From Gracilaria domingensis (Eukaryota > Rhodophyta > Florideophyceae > Gracilariales > Gracilariaceae), in assembly GCA_022539475.1 (NCBI GenBank), contig VCMS01000410.1, forward strand, positions 1 through 38,311: 38,311 bases of DNA. Direction: 5' to 3'. Below the pieces are notes generated by a model. The model was given only the letters and a program-made list of their open reading frames with translations, ran no database searches and had not been told where the DNA came from. The translations under genes were made by a program, and so were the position numbers. Positions 16,909 through 27,492 of this stretch are shown in pieces (positions within the stretch are counted from its first letter, which is position 1; each line of letters begins with the position of its first letter).

Positions 16909-17771
16909 ACAAAAGGCGCCGTTCTTTTATTTCAGCAAATGAAACGTCACATCTGGAACAAAATGTGATAGGAAATGTTTTTCTTTGGACGATTCTCATA
17001 AATGGTTTTGGCGTTGAAAATTGTTTCATAAATGTTATGAGCATATTTGAAGTGAAAATAATTCTAGAAATAAAAGTGCTGTAAACGATCATACCATAGT
17101 CTGGCCTAGTAGACCAAACTCAGGTACGAGTCATACCCAGGGTAGAAGACGGTAGCCCTCTCTTGAAGGTTACCTGTTTGTACGACGATTCTTAGTCGGA
17201 GAGTTGTATTCTCACGGCAAAATTTTCAGCTCTCGGTTCAATTTTTTAAAAATGGAAAATGTAATTCGGAACGTGTCAAGGTTTTCGAAAAACCAGAACG
17301 AAAAGCAAGACCGCGCTGTCATAATGTCACACTGTCAGCGAACCCGTCACATTTCATGGAAATTGAGTAATCCTGCTGTACGTGTGTCCACGCCCACACG
17401 GAAACTTCGTGTCACTTGACTGACTACGTGTAGCGGACACAGCCCACCAGCAATGCAAAACAATTTTGTAAAATTAAACATATTCGAAGAAAAACACAAA
17501 TTCCTCTCATTAAAAGTAGCAATGTTTCGTACAACCGCTAAATGTGTGATTTCCCGCTCTCTCCAATGGAAACAAAAAAGTGTTCTTTAACAGATATCTA
17601 GCTTGTAGAGTCACAGGTACCTGTAGCTACGAAAGTGACAAGTCTAGGTACTGCAGCTTGTTTAGTACCTACTACTGTGTCACAGGAAGTGTAAGAACGA
17701 CAACTATACTTTACGCTGCACAAACGCAATCTTTCATAGAGTGGAAGGATATGTGCAACCTCAATGCCAAA
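16909..17771. other. intergenic, no clear gene
   Basis: This AT-leaning DNA holds only short ORFs. Near 17605-17700 there is a cluster of GTACC/GGTAC words, including the palindrome CAGGTACCTG, and short TGTCACAGG-like repeats. Nothing supports a gene. Confidence 0.4.
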
Positions 17772-18731
17772 TCATTGGCATCTACCTATCACACTGAAAA
17801 ACTGACCTCTCTCGCATAGCGTACTCAGACATTCTCCTCGAAGACTGAGACGAATCATATTCGGACCGCATGGCACACACTCCGTTGAGCCTTCTGGCGA
17901 CTTATCCCTCGTAGAACAAACATAACAACGTCTTCGAACATTTTCAACATCCATAAACTCATTTATCTTGCACGGCGAGCACGACAATGTTGCTTCGTCG
18001 TAGTGACTTCCAGGTGGGCATGAGCCACATGATCCGTCTGCCAACAGCGCAGTTCCCTCCGTGCACGTCACACATGATGAACGGTCTTCTCTGGAGTAAC
18101 CGTTGCCGGAACATGGCAGACAACTGATTCCCCCGTGTTCTGCCGAGCGAAACGTTCGCGGAGCGCACTTCTCACATCGTTTGTATCTTATTCCAGTCCC
18201 TGAAGGGCATGAAATGCAGCCGTCTTCGCTTTGTGCTTGGCCCTTCGGGCATCTTATGCATCGCGTGTGCGCTTCGTTATTGATTTCATCAATCAGACAT
18301 TCGTTGCAAACTCCCTGCCCTGGCAGGTTCTGGAAAGTATTTGCGTCGCATTGTTCACAATCATTTGGGTCACCTGAGTAATAGTCGTACCGTTGAAACA
18401 GCCAATGAGTGCCTGGTGGACAGAGTTCACATACTCCTGTTTCGTCGTTTCGATTTTCACCTCGATTGCAGTGACAAAAACTGAAGTCGTGATTTGGGAT
18501 CATTGCATTTTCGCATGTTCTACATTCGGAAAGGCCTCCAGAGGAAAGCAATGACTGAGGTGGGCAAGGGATACAACCACGTTGGTTCGCTTCTGGCTGC
18601 GCAAATATGGCTGGACATTGTGTGCACGATCCATTTGGCGCAATATAATTGCCAGGAGCACACTGGGCAGCGATCTTTGAGATGAAGAGGAGAGGAGGAA
18701 ATAGAGCCAGAATAGTGCTTACGACCACCAT
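17772..18731 (-). CDS. secreted cysteine-rich protein with GCC2/GCC3 (ephrin-receptor-like) repeats
   Basis: This 319-aa product has a clear N-terminal signal peptide (hydrophobic residues 4-20, probable cleavage at A-A-Q-C). About ten cysteine repeats follow, of the type C-x2-C-P-x-G-x(n)-C-x2-C found in GCC2/GCC3 and TNFR-like extracellular domains. There is no transmembrane helix or anchor after the repeats. It is predicted to be exported, probably to the cell surface or wall, and the ligand is unknown. It is a paralogue of the divergent gene at 19707-20999; both carry an F-M-D-V-E-N-V segment followed by a paired-cysteine motif. The ATG at 18731 is chosen because it begins the signal peptide. 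No introns are needed. Confidence 0.8.
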   Translation of the reverse strand: MVVVSTILALFPPLLFISKIAAQCAPGNYIAPNGSCTQCPAIFAQPEANQRGCIPCPPQSLLSSGGLSECRTCENAMIPNHDFSFCHCNRGENRNDETGVCELCPPGTHWLFQRYDYYSGDPNDCEQCDANTFQNLPGQGVCNECLIDEINNEAHTRCIRCPKGQAQSEDGCISCPSGTGIRYKRCEKCAPRTFRSAEHGGISCLPCSGNGYSREDRSSCVTCTEGTALLADGSCGSCPPGSHYDEATLSCSPCKINEFMDVENVRRRCYVCSTRDKSPEGSTECVPCGPNMIRLSLRGECLSTLCERGQFFSVIGRCQ

Positions 18732-19706
18732 AATGATAGAGAAAACGACTGCGTCGGTTTTCTCGACAAAAGCCCGAGATGAAGCCAGGCGCGATGCGGA
18801 AGTTAGGGATCAAACCACTTACTGAAGCACATGTTCGAAAATATATGCTGAGCGTTCTCCCTGTGGGTACATTGTTATATCTATAATAACAAACCCTGCT
18901 GTTAATTTGCCGTGGAATGATGTTCATGCAATCTGGAAAAGAGCTGTCACATTGATTCAAAAGTGTTTCGAAACCACTGACGATTCGTAAGCAACGAACA
19001 AACTCCTTAAGTCCTTGAACTCCAATAAGAAGAGTGCTGGGAAGATTACTATCATAGATCCTTAGAGAATAGCTGTTTCTATTTCCAGCGGACCACATAT
19101 TCTTGACACTTTGTAGGATTTATCCAATCCAATGGAACCCAGTGTCTTCATCCTATCCTAATATTTCACTGATATTGTTGGTTCGGGCCAAAATCACCAC
19201 TTCAGCAGTCTGATAAAACCGTGAAGGACACCACGCAAAGAGTAGCCCTAAAATATCCACCACGTAAAGTGGAGAATCTTGTATACGAAAGGCGGAGGAA
19301 TACATTTCTTACAAACTGATGAGTTGTCAGGTCGTGATCGGCAGTCCCTGCTCAGGAGGTGCAGTCTCGACTCGTACCTACTCCTTCGCAGCGTGCGTTG
19401 AAGGCGGCTTGAAGCGCTAGTGGCCAGTGAAGATAACGCTAAGCCTCGCTTAACTACTTACAGATACACTAGATCTTAGCTCGTAGGTCACTCTACTGCC
19501 TTACAAAACGTATTTGATGCTCTGTTGTTATGCCTTGCTGCAAATGGAGCGAAGGATTAAAATCTTAGTTCGTCACAAGTTGAACCCTTCCAATACTTTC
19601 CAATCGCTGAGGTGTGCTCCTGACTGAGGCAAGGAAAACATAAGCCCTTTCGCCGAAGACCGCAGACGGCACCACCATTCTCTCAGATCAGCAATAAACT
19701 TGGAAA
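18732..19706. other. divergent intergenic region of the two cysteine-rich genes
   Basis: This 975-bp region must contain both promoters. No TATA-like element stands out. The minus-strand frame 18750-19098 is open and cysteine-containing, and could be an exon or the end of another gene. It runs into, but is out of frame with, the 18731 gene. Confidence 0.45.
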
Positions 19707-20999
19707 ATGGGTTTGATTGCCATTCTCTTCGCTCTGTCCGTTTCGCATTTTGTTTCCATAATACTTGGCCAAGATTGTGATGCGGGAAATTACATTTCCT
19801 CAGATGATGGGTGCCAACAATGTATCCCTGGCTCATCTCAACCGCTTTCGAACCAACGTTCTTGCATCCCTTGCGAAGAAGGCCTGGTGAGTACCTCCAA
19901 TTCATCAACAGATTGCCGACCATGCGGTGAGAATGAAACACCCAACATGTTCCACAACAGATGCGATTGCGTTCCAGGATTTATTCGGTCTCAGGAATTG
20001 AATGAATGTGTTCCTTGTCCGCCTGGAACATATCAGTACGCTTACGGTTTCGATCGCGCGTCAGAGGGTTGCGCCAGTTGCGGTGCAAATGAGTTTCAGC
20101 CGAAGTTTGGTCAAACCGAGTGTCTCCCATGTCCAGAAGGCATGAGACCAGATACAGATGGTGATCGGTGTGTTCCATGTGACAAGTTTACGTGTGGCAA
20201 TTGCCCTGAGTTTCACACACTGCCCAGAGACCGTCTATGTGTTCGAACTGCATTTCCGACACCCAGATCTAGGCCGGATGGAGCTTTGGAACAGGTACTG
20301 TGCCCAGGCGGACTTGGAAGTCAAGTGGACATATCGACATGCAGATTCGTTTCATGCCCAGATGGGACTGGCGTTATGAGCGATGGCAGCTGCAGCACTT
20401 GTAGTCCTGGTACGTTCTACAATAGAACAACCTACGAATGTCAGCCTTGTGGACTTCATCAGTTTATGGATGTGGAAAATGTAATAGATGGTTGTTTCGA
20501 ATGTGCAGAAGATAGCTTCTCGCTTCCCGGGGCCAGCGAATGCATACAATGTCCCATAAACCAAGGCCTTATGGCAGATGGAAGATGTGCCACATGTGAA
20601 GCAGGAACTTTCTATAATGAAACTGAGCTTCGATGCGAGCTTTGCCCGCCAAATACCTTCAGTCGAGGAGATGTGACTGGCAGTCTGGTGACTAGTTCCA
20701 ATCTTTATAATGATTGCAGACCGTGCCCTCAAAATACTTTTTCTTTTGCGGGTTCTTCTACATGTCGCGAGGACCTATGTGCCAGAGACAACGCTCCAAT
20801 GATAGAAACCGGGGAATGCGGAACGTGTCCACCCGGGAAGGAATACATCCGAGCGCTTGCCACTTGTCAAAGATGCACTGCTCGAGCCTCTTTCGAACCG
20901 CTTGTAAAGGGAAACTTTGGTCTGTTTGGATGCCGACCATGTTTTCGTGGAAGCGTTGATGCGGATCTGACGATGTGCAACGTTTCGCCTCGTTCATAG
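19707..20999 (+). CDS. secreted cysteine-rich protein with GCC2/GCC3 (ephrin-receptor-like) repeats, longer paralogue
   Basis: This 430-aa product has a signal peptide (hydrophobic residues 2-20, probable cleavage around L-G-Q). Cysteine-pair repeats fill the rest, for example C-P-P-G-T-Y, C-S-P-G-T-F-Y-N and C-P-P-N-T-F. N-glycosylation-type sites (N-S-S, N-R-T, N-E-T) are present. No transmembrane segment is visible. It has the same domain type and several shared segments as the 17772-18731 gene, but is about 110 aa longer, with an extra block around residues 155-215. Head-to-head arrangement suggests local inverted duplication. An extracellular adhesion or recognition role is possible but unproven. 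Confidence 0.85.
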   Translation: MGLIAILFALSVSHFVSIILGQDCDAGNYISSDDGCQQCIPGSSQPLSNQRSCIPCEEGLVSTSNSSTDCRPCGENETPNMFHNRCDCVPGFIRSQELNECVPCPPGTYQYAYGFDRASEGCASCGANEFQPKFGQTECLPCPEGMRPDTDGDRCVPCDKFTCGNCPEFHTLPRDRLCVRTAFPTPRSRPDGALEQVLCPGGLGSQVDISTCRFVSCPDGTGVMSDGSCSTCSPGTFYNRTTYECQPCGLHQFMDVENVIDGCFECAEDSFSLPGASECIQCPINQGLMADGRCATCEAGTFYNETELRCELCPPNTFSRGDVTGSLVTSSNLYNDCRPCPQNTFSFAGSSTCREDLCARDNAPMIETGECGTCPPGKEYIRALATCQRCTARASFEPLVKGNFGLFGCRPCFRGSVDADLTMCNVSPRS

Positions 21000-21165
21000 A
21001 TAGGATGTTTCTTTGTGTGTCGAACATCTGCTTCATAAATAGAAAAATGGTTGAACTTTATATAGGAACGTGGCCAGAAGACTTGAATGATTGTCCATCA
21101 GGACTGATCTTTTCGAGGGACGAAGAATATCAGAAGTTCAGAGAAGCACGTCTTCTCTGAAAAGG

Positions 21166-21205
21166 GGACCGCAAAGCTCTATAAAATTTGAGAGCTTTGC
21201 GATCC
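21166..21205. other. 15-bp stem hairpin downstream of the cysteine-rich gene
   Basis: Arms GGACCGCAAAGCTCT (21166-21180) and AGAGCTTTGCGATCC (21191-21205) pair with one G-T wobble and a 10-nt AT-rich loop. The hairpin is 165 bp after the stop, in the likely 3' untranslated or downstream region. It may be an RNA-processing structure or the trace of a small inverted repeat. Confidence 0.5.
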
Positions 21206-23380
21206 CATTTCTACAGCAAAATATAAAGATGATTCTGTTTATCTGATATTTGTTGTCGAAGAGTAAGAAATATCATGTTGCAAAATGACTTCACTCATTA
21301 AACTGAACTAGAAATATGTTGATATCTAAAGATCGTTTGAAAAGTACGAGATGAACATTGAAATAGAATAAGTTTTTCGAAAACGATTTAATATTTAAAC
21401 TAGTTTTCGTTGAAAGCTTGAATATCGGGTGTAAGAAACTATTGTCCTTTCAAAATCTTATTATTTGTAATCAAAAAATATATATGGTGGGCAATCGACA
21501 TTATGCCAAAGGTTTCTGTCTACAAATCAGGGCCGTATTTTCGACTACGACATTGAAAGGCTAAGAAGTCAAGTAGTCATGCTAATTTGGCTGTAGTCGC
21601 TCTTTTATAGTCGAAAAGTAGTCACAAGAAGCATCGAGACAAAGATCAATGGTACTTTACTCAGTTTCGGACGGAGAGCTCTCTAACACTTTGCGAGATA
21701 CTTTAATGACTGTCCGACAAACTGCTGTAGCTCTAGGATGCATCAAAGTTTGCTGTGATACCGTAAGCCTTGTGTCTCAAAGTGAACAGAAGAGCGTACA
21801 GTCACTACATTTGTGCATTCAAACTGAGCCTTCCATTCTGTCTTATCAATGCGTGCTGCATGCGTTGTTCATACGGAAAATTTGGCCTGACCCGATGAAA
21901 TCTTCGACTTCTTTTTCCAGCTCATTTGCTGCTTGTTTTCTCGCATGATCAGCTTTTGAGCATTCTCGTGCAAGACCTGAGTTAACGACGGCTGTGCTAT
22001 TTCATTTTGTAAGTGACCTTCCTTATTTAGAAGAGGAAAAGCATTTAAAGAACTCTCTGTGTTGGTCATTACCGCTGCGCTTAGTGAATGATCACAGCAT
22101 GGGTCCTGATAGAGATAAAACTTGAAAGAGTGGGCAAAGATAAACACTGTTGCATTGATCTATGTTGTAGTCGACGACGGGTTGAATTTGATTGCTCTAT
22201 AGAGCTTGTATTTCCATAGATCATCTCACGGTGCGTTCTGGTTGTCTTATGTATCAGCGCTTTAAGAAGTAAACTTCTCAAAGTAAAAGACGCAAAGCTC
22301 CTCTAGAAATTATCTTTTGATACATAACACATAATTATTTTTCTTAAAGCGTTCCATCAAGCCAAAACCACTTCTTTATTTTTTATATTAGTATTCATAA
22401 CATTAGTATATAAAGAAGCTTTTGTTCCGTGAGTGTACAAAATGTAGCTCTTCTTTATATTTTTATGTAGCATCAAGCAATTCTTTAATATATAATATAA
22501 TTTAGTTAAATATTGTTCGTGCCTTGGAATGGAGTCTGTTGGTTATAAGAGCTACTTCGGAACTCTGCCAGACCTGATAGTCTGGCAGTGACACGTGAAA
22601 ATTATTGCAAGATAGATAGAGTGTTTGTAAAAAGTACCCATTACGAAAAGGATGATTTCATGAAGAATCAATGCTTTGACTTCTTAGCTTTGAATTAGAT
22701 ATTTTTAACTTAAAAATAAAAAACAAAAGTTCTCGTACGCCACTTGAAATATTACAAAACAGAACTTTTACACATGTTTGAATTTTAATGTTGTACTGCA
22801 ACGAATAGAGCTGGAGAAAGGTAATAAATAAAAACAATACAAAGCAGAACAGCGTTTTTTGGCTGTTTGTAACTATATTTAGTGATACCTAAATATTTCG
22901 AGGTAATGCCAGAAGAAACATCTATATTTGCCTTGTACAAAACCCTTCTTTTTGGATATCATCTAAGATACATTTCCCAAATGTGTGCATGGTAGGAACT
23001 TTTTATTCTCAGGAGATCATTTGTTGGAATGGCAGTGATCGAATCACAGCAATGTTCCAAAAGAAAGGTTAAATGCGCCGTGTGACACGGCGCATATTTT
23101 AAAATAATTTTATTATAATATGAATGATACTCTGAAAAAAAAGAGATCATTCTATATATAAGCGCGCACTTTTCGTCTATATATAAGCGCGCACTTTTCG
23201 TCTGTGTACCAACAACCTGGAGAGATTACCAAAACTACTGTTATTGCTAGTATTTATTCTACCTTCGCTAAAATTGGCTTTACATTTTGAGCTAATTAGC
23301 GATTGTCCAGGCCAGTAAGAGCTTTGCAATTAATTTTTCGCCTTTTGTACTTGCAGGTCTTTTTTTGATGTATAAAAAAC
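21206..23380. other. AT-rich intergenic DNA with short ORFs and hairpins
   Basis: There is no secure gene. The minus-strand ORF 21869-22147 (92 codons) ends in a lysine/glutamine-rich stretch and is the most protein-like, but no family is recognisable. Two perfect hairpins stand out: 22565-22588 (9-bp stem CTGCCAGAC, 6-nt loop) and 23073-23095 (10-bp stem ATGCGCCGTG, 3-nt loop). A duplicated TATA unit lies at 23151-23200. Confidence 0.4.
23151..23200. repeat. 25-bp tandem duplication containing a TATA-like box
   Basis: Two exact 25-bp units lie head to tail (each TCTATATATAAGCGCGCACT plus TTTCG), and a third begins but diverges after TCTG. The TATATATAA followed by a GC-rich word looks like a duplicated core promoter. 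No strong gene follows at the expected distance. Confidence 0.65.
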
Positions 23381-23868
23381 GTGAGAATAATCAATGCGAA
23401 GGAATTTTGTTTTAAGCTTTGCAGCAGATTGGGTGCCAAAAAATCAACATGTGTGAAATATGTTCGGGACTTGACCGGAAAGAAAACTAAAGTGAAGAAT
23501 AGAAGCTATCAAAAAGATCTTGTTCTTAATTGCTTTTTTTTCAAGGCGATGATGATTGTGACGCGCATTTATATGCTGTTGCAAGCTATTGTGAAATTTT
23601 GGCTTCAGAAGGCATCTATACGACGCTTGCTTCCAAGATTCTTAGAGCATCTGCAGATCTAATCAAGGGGCTGATCTTATATGCTGAATGCAAAAAAATT
23701 AAATGGAGCAAACGCGCGATCTCACGAAAGTGTTTTACAATGATCACGTATTTGCGAGGTTTGCGTAATCGCCATAGCGAATGCGGTTCAAACGAATTCA
23801 TTGTAAGTAGCAGCGGTGTAGGGCAAGCGGAGCGGATCGATAATTTTCACGCGTTGACTATTGCCTAG
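23381..23868 (+). CDS. hypothetical protein, probably one gene broken at a T run
   Basis: Two overlapping frames are open: 23381-23662 and 23530-23868. The second reads like a protein (a D-D-D-C-D start and a helical, lysine-rich, leucine-containing body). The first reads best before the eight-T run near 23533-23540. A one-base error or real frameshift at that run would join them; an intron is also possible. The first start codon is not a normal ATG. No family is recognised. Confidence 0.3.
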
Positions 23869-24436
23869 TCGAGCACTCGCCGGAACGGTCCGGCATTTTA
23901 TTTAGTGCCAGGCGCCACAACGGGCGGCGCCACTGTGCGCCCCCGTAACGACGTGACAAACGTGGCGCGCGTTCTCTGCGCTAGCCTCGCAAGAGGTCAT
24001 TTTCGAGTAACAAAGTCTCTCGAGGCGAAGCGCAACTCTTCCCACACCACTTTGCATCTCTCATATAGAGTTGCCAAACACATAAACACATGAACATAAA
24101 AAACCGAAAAGCAACGCTTCTAAATGGCTATAAAAAAGTCATCTCTTCCAAAAGAGCGTCTTTCCGAACCTGTAGGCGTGGTGCAAACTTCAACCTCTAA
24201 ATCCATAAATGCAGTCACCTAACTACCAAACATCTCAGACCAGTAAACTCCTAAAAGCTAAGTAACACACCAAACACCCTGTAGGAAAAAAAAAAGGTAC
24301 CCTGTAGGAAAATGGAGAACGATTGTGAGACACAACAAACGTAATCATTAAACAAAGCTACCTACGAGATAACATGCGAAAACAAGAAAAGACAAACAAA
24401 CATAAAGAACAGTTAGATTAGTTTGTGGCCCCAACA
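23869..24436. repeat. probable 3' LTR of the copia element, outer end unresolved
   Basis: On the minus strand the copia pol is followed by a GAGGAGAAT purine tract and then TGTTGGGGCC, a usual copia LTR start. This puts the inner LTR edge at 24436. The outer edge cannot be set because the second LTR is outside the window. Inside there is a repeat of ACCCTGTAGGAAAA near 24278 and 24298. Some of the span may be host DNA. Confidence 0.4.
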
Positions 24437-24464
24437 ATTCTCCTCAGAACGAGTCAAGATGCAT

Positions 24465-25019
24465 CTAGCTGACCAATCTCCTTATATTAGTGAGGGATGC
24501 ACACCTTTTCTTATAGTCAGCGATCCTTAGACTCCTTGGAATGAGCAGCAACTTAATAATGTTTTCAGCAAAAATATCTCTCACATAGGGCATCTTCAAG
24601 TCAATATCCTTGTTGCGACCAGAGATCTGAGGATTCGTAGTGAGTGAAAGTGCAGCCGAGCTTTCCAGTAGAGTCTCTCTAGGCTCATACCAGAACTCTT
24701 CGCTCCAAGGCTGTTGGTGTGCGAATTCACAAAACATCTTTCGGACCCATGTGATGTTCTTTGCGCTTGTCGAAAGAGCCACATACTCTGTTTCTGCGGA
24801 CGAGAGAGCAATGACGGTCTGACACTTCGAGTTCCACATGATTGGTGCGTCGGTGACGACGATTACGTACCCAGTAGTAGACCTTCGAGTCTCTATACAT
24901 CCCCCCCAATCGGCGCCAGCGTATGCAGGAAGTGAGGCGGGAGCAATGGAAATGTTCGATCGGTAGTGCAGTCCGTAGTCCAATGTACCAGCCACATACC
25001 TGAAGAGACGCTGAAGCAA
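24465..25019 (-). pseudogene. copia RNase H
   Basis: The frame starts in the RT/RNase H connection (R-Y-V-A-G-T-L-D-Y-G-L). It contains A-G-A-D-W-G-G-C and S-S-A-E-T-E-Y, the standard copia RNase H motifs with catalytic D and E present. It ends at 24465 shortly before the purine tract. This is the best preserved domain of the element. Confidence 0.85.
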
Positions 25020-25941
25020 GGAAAAGTGGCGCTCGCGCCATTGTGAAGATGCTTCGAAAGAGCCGAAACTGGGAAAGAAAGATCCGGCCTTGTAGATACA
25101 GCCATGTAGAGAAGTCCACCAATTCCTGCCCTATAGTTAGCATGATCTACTGTAGAGAGAGCTTGCTCGTCCTCACTTGTCGGGAGTAAGTTGGCAACGT
25201 ATGGGAAGGGAGACTGCACGGTGTTGCATCGTTCCATGCTAAACTTCTTAAGCAGTTGTACCGCATATCCATACTGCGTAACCTTTATGCCAAGTGGAGA
25301 GCGTTGGATACTCCAGCCAATGAAAGACTTGAGCTCACCATACAGCTTCACGTCAAAGGTCGCCACGAGTCGTTCCTTGAAGTATGTCAGTAGGTCGACG
25401 CTGTTCGCGGCAAAGGCGCAGTCGTCAACGATTACTGCGACTAGAATAAAACGGTCTTCCTCACGGTACATGAAGAATCGTGAGTCGAGAGCCGATGTCA
25501 CGAATCCTCATGATAGAAGTGTGTCCGAAAAGAGGGAGCCCCAGATAATCCCAGCTCGGACAGCACCGTAGAGAGAGTTCAGTAGTTTGCAGACGTGACC
25601 GGGTTTTGGCTTGGATGCCTGTGGAGTCGGTTGCCTGTTCCATGATGATTGGAACATCCAGTTTGCCATAGAGGTACACGTTCGAAATGTCAGCTCCTTC
25701 CGGTATAAGGTTCTCCTCAGCCGAGACGGCTAAGAGAATACGAAGAGCTTCGTGGCAGGCAACAGGAGCGTAAGTGTTGTGTAGATCGAAGTCGATGAAT
25801 GGCTTCTGCTTGTCTCCCCGTAGACAGCAACGTGCCTTCTTCAAGAACTTCTTTCCAATACCATCGAGCATTTTCTCCTTGAAGACCCAAGTGTATGGCA
25901 CGGGTTTCATCCAAGTTTCGCGAGGGATGTGTTCCCATGTC
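24893..25941 (-). pseudogene. copia reverse transcriptase in two frames
   Basis: Fragment 25461-25941 begins with the P-Y-T-W-V-F-K-E-K region and continues to the R-C-C-L-R-G motif and the catalytic aspartate region (G-A-D-I-S-N-V-Y-L). Fragment 24893-25501 continues in another frame with the I-V-D-D catalytic box and the S-F-I-G-W motif. The two overlap near 25500 at a one-base break. Another break near 25025 leads into RNase H; the last 40 codons of the second fragment are out of frame. Confidence 0.83.
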
Positions 25942-26019
25942 GTGTGAAGCTATTGACCGAGAAATGAATGCCTTGGTCCGGCGACCAAGGCATTCATTTC
26001 TCGGTCAATAGCTTCACAC
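25942..26019. repeat. perfect 37-bp inverted repeat with a 4-nt loop inside copia pol
   Basis: Arms 25942-25978 and 25983-26019 are exact reverse complements around CGGC. The right arm is the genuine pol sequence (it encodes E-A-I-D-R-E-M-N-A-L-V on -). The left arm is an inverted copy placed between this and the downstream pol sequence. It ends the integrase frame and therefore arose after, or caused, element death. Confidence 0.85.
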
Positions 26020-27191
26020 CATCCTGGATCTCTGCACACTTCTTTGAAGGAATGCGGTACAGATGGGTCGTCGAGTGTCTTTTTTGAGACCCAGATCCGG
26101 CGGAAGTTGTGCGTAATGGTCGTGAAAGCTTTCACAAGATGCTCCTCCAAGTCCGTTCTCTCTGCATCCGGCTGTTCAGTTGGCTCCACCTCCGCTTCTT
26201 CTGCCTCTTGTTGTCTCGTGATACCTTCAAGGAGGCTTGATATGTTGGGGAGTGGAGAGAAGTTGACCGGCTTGAAGTCCAAGTTCCGACACGTCACGAC
26301 AGAGTTCATCTCTGGAACGAAGACGCGGAACAGTGTGTTGTCACTCTGCATGCCAACGAAGTGCGAGAGCACGGAGCGTGGGAGGAACTTTTTGTTTGGG
26401 ACCGTTTTCGAGCGGTAGACGAACGCATAGCCGGGCTGTCCGAAGTTCGGAATATGGGAGAAGTCGATCTTCGTCGATGGGTCCCACTCCAACATTGGAA
26501 TCCGTCCCTTGATGCGTGAGGACGGTGCCCGGTTTCGAAGCCAGTTCGCGTGCTTCATGGCCTCGGCCCAAAAGGATATGGGCAGCTTGCTCGCAAAGAG
26601 AAGAACGCGAGTCCGCGTCCAATGCTTTTGGATGACCCTCACGGCAGCCCCGTTTGATTCGGAGGCGTATGCCGGAGAGGAGTCCATTTTGATGCCTCTG
26701 TCGCGGCAAAATACATCCAACTCGTTGCTCTTGTGTTCACCTGCCCCGTCCAGGCGAACATTCTTGGGTCGGAGCGAGTGGTTGAGCTCGAGTTTCGAGC
26801 GGCGCTTATACCATTCAATGTTCTTCAGGACAGATGCACCTGTCTTGTCCATGAGAAAGGACACGTCCGACTTTGAAGTGTAGTCGTCCAGAACGGCCAT
26901 AGCGTAGATAGCGCCAGAGAGAAAAGGCGAGATCTTGCCAGACAGCTCCATATGAATAAGCTCCAATGGGCTTGAGGTGGAGACAGACCTTGGCCTAGCG
27001 ATGAGCGGATTGCGCTTCATCTTGCCGGTGAGACATGGGACGCAAGTTAAGGACTCAAGGATAGAGCGCTGGAAGAAAGGAACGGAATCCAAGGCCTTTG
27101 CCAAGTTCTGATATCTACTTGGGTGCAGATGACCAGTTCGTCCATGCCAGTCGAGAGCTAGTTCTTGTTTGGTGTTGCTGGCATTCACGAC
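25950..27191 (-). pseudogene. copia GAG-pre-integrase and integrase (inactive)
   Basis: The reading frame enters directly from the LTR boundary. An HHCC zinc region (W-H-G-R-T-G-H then C-V-P-C) precedes the integrase core. Of the usual D-D-E triad only the middle aspartate is clear (V-R-L-D-G-A-G-E). The first position reads H-M-E-L-S-G, with E for the usual D. The last reads S-N-G-A-A-V-R, with V where E is expected. The frame ends in a palindrome at 25942-26019, just as RT should begin. Family known, inactivity inferred from the residues. Confidence 0.85.
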
Positions 27192-27492
27192 TGTGGTATA
27201 GCCGATCGGTGCGAGCTGCTAGTGGGGAGCCCTGCGTGGGCTCGACCCGGCGGAGGAGTGAAACACGTGACACCTAATAGGGCAGCACCCACCGTTGCCT
27301 ATAGTGCACGGTGACCAAGTGGTAAATACGCCTGCACTGGTGTGCGGCAGGCACGTATAACCCTCGAGGTCAGCAAAACTATTAGAGGACTACTAGACTT
27401 ACCAATTGGTGACTGTAGAACCGAACTGGTGTCAAATTAGCCTAGTTGGTGCTTGACTTTACCATTTGGTGTGGGAGGTTGGCGTCTCGGGG

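Larger units (their letters stand above)
24437..27191 (-). mobile_element. decayed Ty1/copia retrotransposon, 3' half of pol, cut by element 2
   Basis: Pol order on the minus strand is GAG-pre-integrase, integrase, reverse transcriptase, RNase H. Integrase before RT is the Ty1/copia arrangement. The upstream end stops exactly at 27191, where the chromovirus LTR begins, so gag and the start of pol should lie beyond the right end of the window. Pol is broken by frameshifts and a 37-bp inverted duplication, and integrase has lost catalytic residues, so this copy is dead. Confidence 0.88.

Noticed and set aside
16452..17084. 210-codon + ORF over the zinc-finger-like minus ORF
   Set aside because: It has no recognisable features and lies opposite a frame with a clear Cys/His pattern, so I kept the minus frame as the weak candidate.
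17100..17420. tRNA-like gene
   Set aside because: No cloverleaf with paired acceptor, anticodon and T arms could be formed. A GGTTCAATT word alone is not enough.
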